14,150 nt of DNA. Source: an uncultured Clostridia bacterium (GTDB lineage Bacteria > Bacillota > Clostridia > Saccharofermentanales > Saccharofermentanaceae). The stretch lies in the NCBI GenBank assembly GCA_946405115.1, contig CAMJGB010000020.1, positions 1 through 14,150 of the forward strand, given 5' to 3'. A program made the position numbers and the translations under genes. This document shows positions 6,877-14,150 of this stretch, piece after piece (within the stretch, counting starts at the first letter, position 1; the number at the start of each line of letters is the position of its first letter). Below the pieces are notes generated by a model that saw only the letters and a program-made list of their open reading frames with translations, was not told the origin of the DNA and searched no databases.

Positions 6877-7881
6877 TTAACCCTTGTACTTGCGCTTGTA
6901 GGGCTCCCAAGTTCTCTCGCTGATGATAAAGCGGGGTCTTTTCTTGGTCTCGAGGTATATCTTTCCGATATATTCTCCGATGATGCCGATAGACAGAAGC
7001 TGCATGCCTCCGAGGAAGCATATGATACATACGATTGATGCCCATCCTGCTACGGTAGCACCCAGAAAATTCATCACGATAGCCCAGATCATACCGACAA
7101 CACCCAAGAAACTAACAAAGCATCCTAAAGCTATGATCATTGATATAGGCTTAACTGAAAGGCTCGTGATTCCGTCGAGGGCAAAGTGCATCATCTTCCT
7201 TAAAGGATAATGGCTGTCACCTGCCATTCTCTCGTTACGCTCGTAATAAACATTACTGCTCTTGAAGCCCACAAGCGGGATCATGCCTCGTAAGAACAGA
7301 TTGACTTCCTGGAAACTCTCGAACGCTTCAACTACTCTGGAACTCATAAGCCTGTAGTCAGCGTGGTTAAATACAACCTCGCCTCCGAGGGCATTAATAA
7401 GCTTATAGAAGAATTCAGCCGTAAATTTCTTAAAAGCAGTATCCTTATCGCGCTTGGATCTTACGCCGTATACGACCTCCGACCCCGACAGATATTCATC
7501 CATCATCTTCTCCATCGCATTGATATCGTCCTGTCCGTCACAATCGATGGAAATAGTAACATCGCACTTATCCACAGACTCCATAAGACCTGCAACAAGC
7601 GCATTCTGATGTCCCCTGTTACGGCTCTGGCTTATTCCGATGTAGTGCTCATCTTCCTTGGCAAGATCTGATATTATCTGCCATGTCTTATCCTTGGAAC
7701 CGTCGTTAACGAACAGCACACGGCTTTGATCCGATGCCTTCTTGTTCGAGATGATCTTCTTGAGCTCATCAAGGAACAAAGGGGCCGTAATAGGAAGAAC
7801 TGATTCTTCGTTATAACAGGGTACAATGATCCAAAGGATCGGAAGCCCTGCATTATCTTCGATAAGATTATTGATGCTCAT
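6877..7881 (-). CDS. Membrane-anchored family 2 glycosyltransferase (GtrB/CsbB/DPM1-like)
   Basis: The 334 residues match the polyprenyl-phosphate glycosyltransferase type, which moves a sugar from a nucleotide donor to a lipid carrier on the inner membrane face. The GT-A catalytic domain spans about 13-235: IIVPCYNEE (18-26), LFVNDGSKD (56-64), the metal-binding DCDGQDD region (D113, D115), and NHADYRLMS (172-180). An amphipathic region precedes two membrane helices (about 244-270 and 278-303), then a basic tail. The donor sugar cannot be read from sequence. I chose ATG 7881 because GAGGAG lies 9 bases upstream and homologues begin close to the IIVPCYNEE strand; an in-frame ATG at 7929 would add 16 residues and lacks such a site. 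It overlaps the hydrolase gene by 14 bases, so the two are probably translated together. Neither is part of the usual priA-def neighbourhood. Confidence 0.9.
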   Translation of the reverse strand: MSINNLIEDNAGLPILWIIVPCYNEESVLPITAPLFLDELKKIISNKKASDQSRVLFVNDGSKDKTWQIISDLAKEDEHYIGISQSRNRGHQNALVAGLMESVDKCDVTISIDCDGQDDINAMEKMMDEYLSGSEVVYGVRSKRDKDTAFKKFTAEFFYKLINALGGEVVFNHADYRLMSSRVVEAFESFQEVNLFLRGMIPLVGFKSSNVYYERNERMAGDSHYPLRKMMHFALDGITSLSVKPISMIIALGCFVSFLGVVGMIWAIVMNFLGATVAGWASIVCIICFLGGMQLLSIGIIGEYIGKIYLETKKRPRFIISERTWEPYKRKYKG

Positions 7882-8992
7882 CAACTGCTTCTCCTCGCGC
7901 TTTATTCTCGCTGAAGACTGCCTTGGCACTTGCGAAAAGCTTCTTCGCTGTGCTCTTAAAGCCTACCTTCGTCTCTGCATCAAGATTGTTGTAGGTCCTT
8001 ATCATGGCATTAATTGTCTCTCTTCTGTTCTGGTTAAATTCTACCAATGTCTGAGCGTTATCGCACATCATAAGATTAAAGATTGTATCTACAAACTGCT
8101 CACGCTGTTCATTATCAAGTCCTGACAGCCAGTCTTTCAACGTCCTGTCCACGAACCTTGAACCGGAATTCACTTCTTCCTTATGAACGAATCCGAGAGG
8201 TCCTACTTCCCATGTAAGGATCTCATGTTCCATGATTCCTGTCGCACTTGAATGAACGACTGAATAATCCTCAAGGTGCTCAAGGAGCATGCCAACAACA
8301 GAGAACTCCGGAACGAAAGTATGGATCTGATCCTCAATCCTTTTGAACTCGTCGGTCTGCATGATGCTTTCAGTAAATCCGGGACCGTCGAAGTTATAGA
8401 TATCTGTAATGGGAGCATTGAACTTATCATCACAGAACGTAGCCGAATAAATGGAGAGATTGCCGCCCTTCGAATGACCGCCGACCATGAAGGTTCCGTC
8501 CTTAAACGAAGATACGGCGTTCTCAAGATAAGCACGGGCCTTCTTCTGAGCAGGAACAGGGAATTCGAATCCCATGTTAAAGTCTTCTTTCCAGCCGATG
8601 ATCGTATTATCAGTGCCTCTGAAGGCTATGAAATAATTCTGCTCCCCGTCTATGTCAAAAAGACACGCAGAGAACTGTATCTGTCTTTCAACGTCAGTGT
8701 CATTAACAAAACCCGATATACGCATCTCGGAGAAACGTTTGCTTGCACCCATGGCTCTTATGAATTCGAAGTCGAGTTTATAGTCGAGCACACCGTCATT
8801 AAGATCGGGACTGTTAAGCAGTTCTTCGCATACCTGCTTTACGCTTTTAAAAGATCTGAAGTTCTCTGAAACTATCTCCTCGAAAGGCTCATACGAGAAT
8901 CTTGCAAGTATGGCTGCATCTACCTCATTAAAAGCAGACTGATGAATGGAAAGGTCACCACGCCACTCAAGATAGTCCATGATGGTATACAT
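7868..8992 (-). CDS. Predicted alpha/beta hydrolase, DUF2974 (Mbeg1-like) family
   Basis: A 374-residue, apparently cytosolic protein with no signal peptide or membrane helix. The N-terminus IMDYLEWRGDLS is characteristic of the DUF2974 family found widely in Clostridia and related Gram-positives, whose substrate is not known. A lipase-like core is visible: FRGTD (124-128), resembling the oxyanion-hole strand of class 3 lipases, and the nucleophile elbow GHSKGG (172-177) with candidate nucleophile S174. The Asp in NFDGPGF (D202) and a His among H239, H247 and H256 are candidate triad members, which is inference only. The C-terminal quarter looks helical and ends in a Lys/Ala-rich tail. I chose ATG 8992 because AGGAGG lies 8 bases upstream; starting at 9046 would add 18 atypical residues and overlap priA. 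It starts one base after the priA stop and overlaps the glycosyltransferase gene, suggesting joint expression. Confidence 0.85.
   Translation of the reverse strand: MYTIMDYLEWRGDLSIHQSAFNEVDAAILARFSYEPFEEIVSENFRSFKSVKQVCEELLNSPDLNDGVLDYKLDFEFIRAMGASKRFSEMRISGFVNDTDVERQIQFSACLFDIDGEQNYFIAFRGTDNTIIGWKEDFNMGFEFPVPAQKKARAYLENAVSSFKDGTFMVGGHSKGGNLSIYSATFCDDKFNAPITDIYNFDGPGFTESIMQTDEFKRIEDQIHTFVPEFSVVGMLLEHLEDYSVVHSSATGIMEHEILTWEVGPLGFVHKEEVNSGSRFVDRTLKDWLSGLDNEQREQFVDTIFNLMMCDNAQTLVEFNQNRRETINAMIRTYNNLDAETKVGFKSTAKKLFASAKAVFSENKARGEAVDEHQ
7891..7896 (-). promoter_or_regulatory. Shine-Dalgarno of the glycosyltransferase gene
   Basis: GAGGAG, 9 bases before ATG 7881 and inside the end of the hydrolase gene, fixes the glycosyltransferase start at 7881 rather than 7929. 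Confidence 0.75.
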
Positions 8993-8993
8993 A

Positions 8994-11270
8994 TCAGCTG
9001 CCTCCTGCATCATTATCGAACGAGAGCGGATACAGGTTCGGATCAAAGTCCTCCATCACCTGTCGGAATACACCGTTCAAGTAAGATTTCTTTGATGATT
9101 TTATCATAAAGACATTACGGTATCTTCCCCGAAGCTCATAAATGGGAGCAGGAACAGGACCGTAAAGTTCAAATCCCAGGCTCTTATCCTGATAAGAAAG
9201 GAAGTCATTAAGATATCGGCCGAGGTCTGCCGTTCTTTGTGCGAGCATATCCTCTTCAGGAAGCGATATAACTATCTCTCCTACTGCCTTAAACGGCGGT
9301 AGTTTCATAGTTCGCCTGTACTCTATCTCTGAATCATAAAAAGCCTCATAATCCTGACGCGCAGCATATAGAAGCAGAGGATTGTCAGGTCTTAAGCACT
9401 GAAGATAAACCTTACCCGGCTCTTCTGCTCTTCCCGCTCTTCCTGCAGCCTGCGTTATAAGTTCGAAAGCTCTCTCGGAAGACTTGTAATCAGATGACAT
9501 CGCGATAAGATCCGCACCCAAAACACCTACTACGGTTACGCTCGGAAAATCATGTCCTTTCGCGATCATCTGGGTACCGACTAATATATCAGCCTCATGG
9601 TCTCTGAATGATTTAAGGATCCTCTCATGGGCACCGGGAAGCATCGTAGTATCCTGGTCCATCCTCAGAACCTTCCTGTCGGGATAAAGCTCGGTCAGCA
9701 TCTCTTCAAGCTGCTGCGTACCTAATCCCGCGCGCTTGAACTTGGTGCTTTCGCATGCCTGACACTTCGCCTCCGAAGCAGGGATCGTGTATCCGCAGTA
9801 ATGACAGATAAGAAGTCTTCCCGCCATTCTTTTGTTGTTATGCAAGGTCATGGCAACAGAACAGGAAGGGCAATATACGGGCTCGCCGCACTCATTACAA
9901 ACGAGAGTTCTTGAGTATCCTCTTCTGTTAAGGAACAGTATTACCTGCTGGTTCTTCGCGAACGCCTTCGCCATGGCAGCTCTTAAAGGACCTGACAGAA
10001 GATCTCCGTATCCCTCCTGAATCTGACTTTTCATATCAACGATCTTAACTTCAGGCAAAACCGCATCGGGATTCGCACGGTTGTTAAGCTTCAAAAGCTT
10101 ATACGAGCCGTTTTGAGCCATGTAATATGAAGATACAAGCGGTGTCGCAGATCCCAAGATCAAAGGACAGGAACAAAGCCTCATCCTCATGATCGCTATA
10201 TCCCTTGTATTAAACTTCGGGAACGATTCGGACTTATACGAAGAATCGTGCTCCTCATCGATGATAATAAGCTTAAGGTTCTCAACAGGAGCGAAGATCG
10301 AGCTTCTGGGGCCTACAACTATGCGTGCCTGACCCTGTCTTATCCTGTCCCACTCAAGATATCTTTCACGGTCACTTAAACGGCTGTGCATGACAGCTGC
10401 CGTATCTCCGAATCTTCCTCTTATCCAGCTTACTGTCTGAGGTGTCAGGGATATCTCCGGCACAAGATATATTACGCATCCGCCTCTTTCAAGGACTTCT
10501 CCTGCGCACTTAAGGTAGACTTCCGTCTTGCCGCTTCCGGTAATGCCGTGAAGAAGGAATACCTGAGGCTTATCAAGCGAAGCCTTTACCTGCTCGAATG
10601 CATCTTTCTGCTCATCATTAAGTTCATGAACAACTCTGAATGAATCGGGAGAATCGCTATCCTCCTTTGAAATAGGCTGATCTGTCTCTTCCCTTGTGAG
10701 CATTCTGGTTGTTATCTCGATAAGATTCTTATCACGAAGGCCGCGAAGTTGGGCATCTGAAGCTTTGGTTATGGCAAGAAGCTCCTTCTTATTAGTCACT
10801 CCGTTATCAAGAAGATATTCAAGAATGTGGATGTGAGTAACAGAACGAAGCTTGCCGGAGTTAAGCGCCTCCTCACAAGCTTCCCTGGTCTTAATATCAA
10901 CAAAAGTTCCCTTAGCCTTACCGACCTTGCCTACGGCAGCGGGCACCATCATGGTTATGATGTCACCCGACGTACACAAGAATCGGCTTTTAAGCGGCTC
11001 GATCAAAGCGAGCTGATCTTTATTAACTACAGGATAAAGGTCCAATAACGAATCGATATCCTTAAGTTTTTTCGGGTCAAACCCAAGAGAATCAATATCA
11101 TCGCTGACACTTGTTACGAGTGCGATCTGCTTACGGTTGCCAAATCCGAAAGGCACATTAACATAAGATCCTTCTGTGACCTTGTCTTCCAAAACCTCAG
11201 GTATCTTATACGTGTAGGCTTTGTCAGTCTGTCTTACTGATTCTCGAAGAAGGACTTTACAGTACTTCAT
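8994..11270 (-). CDS. priA: Primosomal replication restart helicase PriA
   Basis: 3'-to-5' DNA helicase that recognises stalled or broken forks and starts reloading of the replicative helicase. The 758 residues lie within the family range. The N-terminal 3'-DNA-binding domain (about 1-105) and winged-helix region (about 110-195) precede the helicase core: Walker A HGITGSGKT (241-249), Walker B DEEH (338-341), GSATP (373-377), and motif VI QAAGRAGR (607-614). The zinc-binding insert carries all eight cysteines in four CxxC pairs: C458/C461, C467/C470, C489/C492 and C503/C506. The C-terminal domain (about 650-758) is complete. The gene begins 2 bases after the polC stop without a clear Shine-Dalgarno, so it likely depends on translational coupling. 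Its stop is followed after one base by the hydrolase ATG. All residues needed for ATP hydrolysis appear intact. Confidence 0.97.
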   Translation of the reverse strand: MKYCKVLLRESVRQTDKAYTYKIPEVLEDKVTEGSYVNVPFGFGNRKQIALVTSVSDDIDSLGFDPKKLKDIDSLLDLYPVVNKDQLALIEPLKSRFLCTSGDIITMMVPAAVGKVGKAKGTFVDIKTREACEEALNSGKLRSVTHIHILEYLLDNGVTNKKELLAITKASDAQLRGLRDKNLIEITTRMLTREETDQPISKEDSDSPDSFRVVHELNDEQKDAFEQVKASLDKPQVFLLHGITGSGKTEVYLKCAGEVLERGGCVIYLVPEISLTPQTVSWIRGRFGDTAAVMHSRLSDRERYLEWDRIRQGQARIVVGPRSSIFAPVENLKLIIIDEEHDSSYKSESFPKFNTRDIAIMRMRLCSCPLILGSATPLVSSYYMAQNGSYKLLKLNNRANPDAVLPEVKIVDMKSQIQEGYGDLLSGPLRAAMAKAFAKNQQVILFLNRRGYSRTLVCNECGEPVYCPSCSVAMTLHNNKRMAGRLLICHYCGYTIPASEAKCQACESTKFKRAGLGTQQLEEMLTELYPDRKVLRMDQDTTMLPGAHERILKSFRDHEADILVGTQMIAKGHDFPSVTVVGVLGADLIAMSSDYKSSERAFELITQAAGRAGRAEEPGKVYLQCLRPDNPLLLYAARQDYEAFYDSEIEYRRTMKLPPFKAVGEIVISLPEEDMLAQRTADLGRYLNDFLSYQDKSLGFELYGPVPAPIYELRGRYRNVFMIKSSKKSYLNGVFRQVMEDFDPNLYPLSFDNDAGGS
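9001..9006 (-). promoter_or_regulatory. Shine-Dalgarno of the DUF2974 hydrolase gene
   Basis: AGGAGG lies 8 bases before ATG 8992, inside the last codons of priA. It sets the hydrolase start. Confidence 0.8.
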
Positions 11271-11272
11271 AA

Positions 11273-14150
11273 TTACAAAGCACCGTCTATCATCGCGAAC
11301 AGGTCAATCTGTGCTGACTCAGGAAGATCATCGATCAGACCGTATTTGTCGAGCGTATCGATCGCTGACTGACCTATCTTACCTCTTTGCATGAGATCTT
11401 CCCTGTTTTTGAAAGGAGCCTCGTCTCTTGCAGCAGTAATACCTCTTGCCATTGATGCAGAGATGGAATTAATGCAGTTAAGAGGTGGCAGGATCAATCC
11501 CTTATCAAGCTTAGTAAAGTCTGTGGCATGGCTAGTCTTAAGATCAATCGGAGCAAACTCGATGCCTCTGTGATGCATCTCGGCAACAAGCTCGCACAGG
11601 AAGTATTCATCCTGAGCTTTCTTCGCAGAGCTCTCCTTCGAATGCATCAAAGTCTTAAGCTCTTCCATACGTGCCTTAAGAACATCCATGTCCCTGCACA
11701 TGTACTGGGCGTCAAATTCTTCACCTCTGATCGTAAAGTACGCACAGTAGTACTCTTCCGGATAATAGACCTTGAACCACGCAACTCTTAACGTAGATAT
11801 CGAGTACGCTGCAGCGTGAGCCTTAGGGAACATGTACTTGATCTTCTCGCAGGAGCCGATGTACCAGTCAGGCACATTACACTCCTTCATCATTGCCTTC
11901 CATTTATCCCACTTCTCGGCAACTGCACCTGAAGCTACCTTACCCTTACGAACGGCCTCCATGATATCGAAGGCATCCTTATTGGGAAGACCCCAGTAGA
12001 TAAGCGTTGTCATGATGGAGTCACGGCATCCGATAACCGAATTAAGGTCGCATATGCCTTCGCTTATGAGATCCTGGGCATTGCCCTTCCATACGTCCGT
12101 TCCGTGCGAAAGACCCATGAGCTGAACGAGGTCATAGAATCTCGTAGGCTTAGTCTCCTTGATCATGCCTCGTGCCATAGGTGTACCAAGCTCGGAAAGA
12201 CCTATAGTTGCTGAACCTGCCTCCGACTCCTCTATCGGGAATCCCAATGCGTCCGTAGACTCAAGAAGGCTCATTACCTTCGGTTCCGGAACAGGGATAT
12301 CGGTTATCTCAACACCTGTAAGAAGGTGAAGCATACGAAGAACCGTCGGATCCAAGTGTCCGAGGATATCAAGCTTAAGGATGGTATCGTGCAAGGAATG
12401 GAAGTCGAAGTGCGTCGTTATGATGCCGCAGTCCGTCTTATTCGCAGGATACTGTATGGGCGTAAACTCGTATACGTCCATTTCCTTAGGAACAACGACG
12501 ATACCTCCCGGGTGCTGTGACGTAGTTCTCTTCACACCGAGAAGGCCGCGTGACATGTAAAGAAGGTCTCCCGTAGTATACGGAACCTGCTTCTTGTCGC
12601 ATACATTTCGCGCGATCATGAGAGCGTTCTTACTTGCAACCGTTCCTACGGTACCTGCCTTAAAGGTATGTGTCGTTCCGAAAAGGTAATCAACATACTT
12701 ATGCGCAGAAGCCTGGTTCAAGCTCGAGAAGTTAAGGTCAATATCAGGCTGCTTGTCTCCGTAGAATCCGAGGAACGTAGCGAAAGGAATATCCTGTCCG
12801 TCCCTGTGCAATGTCGTACCGCACTCAGGGCAGTTCTTCTCAGGGAGATCGTAACCCGAGCCGTATTCACCGGTGTGGATAAACTCTACATAATTACACT
12901 TAGGACACCTGTAGTGAGGAAGAAGCGGGTTAACCTCGGAAATACCGAGCATGGTAGCCGTAAACGAAGATCCTACGGAACCTCTGGAACCTACGATAAA
13001 GCCTTCGTTATTAGAGTTCTTAACAAGTCTGTATGCGATATAGTACATGATCGCGAAGCCGTTACCGATGATGGAATTAAGCTCGCTGTCGAGTCTCTCC
13101 TTAACAACCGGATCAAGAACTCCGTTATGTCTGTAGAGCTTGTTGGCTCTTGTGTATGCGATATCTCTTACGTCCGAAGCAGCTCTCGGGATCATAGGAG
13201 GATATGTTCCGTCCGGGAAAGGCTTGATGCCGTATTCGATCTTATCGGCGATCATATTGGTATTGGTTACGACAGCAGCAAGGGCTCTCTCCCTGCCTAA
13301 ATAAGAGAACTCATCGAGCATCTCCTCTGTAGTTCTGAAGTAAAGATCCGACTGCATCTCCGCATCGGCGAAGCCCATATCCATGAGCATGTTCTTACGG
13401 TACATACCGTCTTCCTTGTTAAGGAAATGAGAGTCGGTAGTCGCGATCAAAGGCAGCTTAAAAGCATCTGCAACATCAGCAAGCAAAATGTTGGTGTTCC
13501 TGATATCGTTCTCGTTAAGAGGCATGGATTCACCGGCCGCCTTATCGGGATTTCTTGTCATGAACATGTTGTTGCAAAGAGGCTGTATCTCGACGTAATC
13601 GTATAAAGACAAAATGTCCTTAAAAGTTTCGTCTTCCTTCAGCGCTTCCAGAGCCTTATTAACGTCCTTGCCGCAAGATTTGTACTTTGCCATGGCATAG
13701 CGGTAGATCTCACCCTGCTCGCACGCACCTCCGACGATAATCGAAGACTTATAGTACTTAAGTAAGCTCTTAGGAGTTCTCGGTCTTCTGTAGAAGTAAT
13801 GAACATTAGACTCTGATACCAGATGATAGAGGTTATAAAGTCCAAGATTGTTCCTTACAAGCCAGATAATGTGATAAGCCTTGCTCTCCTGAGAAAGTAA
13901 AACATCGGTAGTCTTGTGTCCGATCTTAAGGTTAAGAGCCTCAGGATCTGCAGAACCTTCAGCAGTAAGATAATCGATTACGAACTGAGCGTCTTTCCTC
14001 GCCTTATCGATAAGGTCATTATGAGTTGATTCAACAGATTCTGTTATATTCTCAGGACATGCGTACTTTCTTATATCCTCGATGGATATAGCAGGCATGT
14101 TGAACTTATTTCTATAGTACTTATGATCCTCTATATTGATACCGTAGCCG
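11273..14150 (-). CDS. polC: DNA polymerase III PolC-type alpha subunit, 5' part missing
   Basis: Replicative DNA polymerase of Gram-positive bacteria. The reading frame stays open to the window edge: 17 residues precede the first internal ATG at 14098, so 958 of roughly 1430 usual residues are here and that ATG is not the true start. Numbering from the first visible residue, the end of the inserted 3'-5' exonuclease is at about 1-65 (ExoIII-like H43 and D48), followed by the second half of the PHP domain (YFYRRPRTPKSLL, then TTDSHFLN). The polymerase core has GSRGSVGSS (387-395), a C4 zinc finger (C415, C418, C440, C443), the catalytic aspartates D469 and D471 in PDIDLNFS and D594 in LKLDILGH, and YMFPKAHAAAY. 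A clamp-binding QIDLF (947-951) lies near the C-terminus, followed by seven more residues. DnaE is excluded by the internal exonuclease remnant and PolC motifs. It probably shares a transcript with priA. Confidence 0.97.
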   Translation of the reverse strand, partial: GYGINIEDHKYYRNKFNMPAISIEDIRKYACPENITESVESTHNDLIDKARKDAQFVIDYLTAEGSADPEALNLKIGHKTTDVLLSQESKAYHIIWLVRNNLGLYNLYHLVSESNVHYFYRRPRTPKSLLKYYKSSIIVGGACEQGEIYRYAMAKYKSCGKDVNKALEALKEDETFKDILSLYDYVEIQPLCNNMFMTRNPDKAAGESMPLNENDIRNTNILLADVADAFKLPLIATTDSHFLNKEDGMYRKNMLMDMGFADAEMQSDLYFRTTEEMLDEFSYLGRERALAAVVTNTNMIADKIEYGIKPFPDGTYPPMIPRAASDVRDIAYTRANKLYRHNGVLDPVVKERLDSELNSIIGNGFAIMYYIAYRLVKNSNNEGFIVGSRGSVGSSFTATMLGISEVNPLLPHYRCPKCNYVEFIHTGEYGSGYDLPEKNCPECGTTLHRDGQDIPFATFLGFYGDKQPDIDLNFSSLNQASAHKYVDYLFGTTHTFKAGTVGTVASKNALMIARNVCDKKQVPYTTGDLLYMSRGLLGVKRTTSQHPGGIVVVPKEMDVYEFTPIQYPANKTDCGIITTHFDFHSLHDTILKLDILGHLDPTVLRMLHLLTGVEITDIPVPEPKVMSLLESTDALGFPIEESEAGSATIGLSELGTPMARGMIKETKPTRFYDLVQLMGLSHGTDVWKGNAQDLISEGICDLNSVIGCRDSIMTTLIYWGLPNKDAFDIMEAVRKGKVASGAVAEKWDKWKAMMKECNVPDWYIGSCEKIKYMFPKAHAAAYSISTLRVAWFKVYYPEEYYCAYFTIRGEEFDAQYMCRDMDVLKARMEELKTLMHSKESSAKKAQDEYFLCELVAEMHHRGIEFAPIDLKTSHATDFTKLDKGLILPPLNCINSISASMARGITAARDEAPFKNREDLMQRGKIGQSAIDTLDKYGLIDDLPESAQIDLFAMIDGAL

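Noticed and set aside
8276..8869. A 197-codon open frame on the plus strand
   Set aside because: It is antisense to the conserved core of the DUF2974 hydrolase, including the GHSKGG codons, and shows no family resemblance.
8993..9046. Longer hydrolase start at 9046 overlapping priA
   Set aside because: The added 18 residues do not resemble the family N-terminus, while ATG 8992 has an ideal AGGAGG 8 bases upstream.
12668..13300. A 210-codon open frame on the plus strand
   Set aside because: It lies wholly antisense to conserved polC sequence, has no ribosome site or recognisable motif, and its translation is rich in Arg, Ser and Val as expected from a complementary frame.
1..14150. CRISPR array, insertion sequence, attachment site, tRNA or rRNA
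   Set aside because: The whole window is accounted for by ten genes and two short gaps; I saw no regular spaced repeats, transposase motifs or structural RNA signatures.

Overview
This window looks like a contiguous stretch of chromosome from a low-to-mid GC Gram-positive bacterium, probably of the class Clostridia. The evidence is a PolC-type replicative polymerase, a PASTA-domain PrkC kinase, strong AGGAGG-type ribosome binding sites, and the priA / def-fmt-rsmB-rlmN / prkC-rsgA gene cluster typical of Bacillota. I cannot name a genus. Every gene is on the minus strand, so transcription runs from high to low coordinates. About 99% of the window is coding, and no gene-free stretch exceeds 85 bases.

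Layout in transcription order. (1) 14150-11273: the 3' two thirds of polC, whose 5' end lies outside the window. (2) 11270-8994: priA, the replication restart helicase, starting 2 bases after the polC stop. (3) 8992-7868: a DUF2974-type alpha/beta hydrolase. (4) 7881-6877: a membrane-anchored family 2 glycosyltransferase overlapping the hydrolase by 14 bases. (5) A 70-base gap with a candidate promoter and a 9-bp inverted repeat. (6) 6806-3039: def, fmt, rsmB and rlmN, each overlapping or nearly touching the next. (7) An 84-base AT-rich gap with a good promoter match. (8) 2954-900: prkC. (9) 890-1: rsgA, running off the window at its 3' end.

Most of this is core machinery: DNA polymerase and replication restart, formyl-methionine addition and removal, rRNA/tRNA methylation, and PrkC signalling next to a ribosome-assembly GTPase. 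The accessory part is the hydrolase/glycosyltransferase pair between priA and def.

The most notable departures from the usual arrangement are: polC sits directly upstream of priA; the phosphatase gene prpC is absent between rlmN and prkC; PrkC ends in a divergent InlB B-repeat-like extracellular domain after its PASTA repeats and carries HKD instead of HRD in its catalytic loop; and RsgA has SKSD where NKxD or TKxD is expected. I saw no CRISPR array, insertion sequence, tRNA, rRNA or phage gene, and nothing that clearly amounts to a new defence or mobile system.
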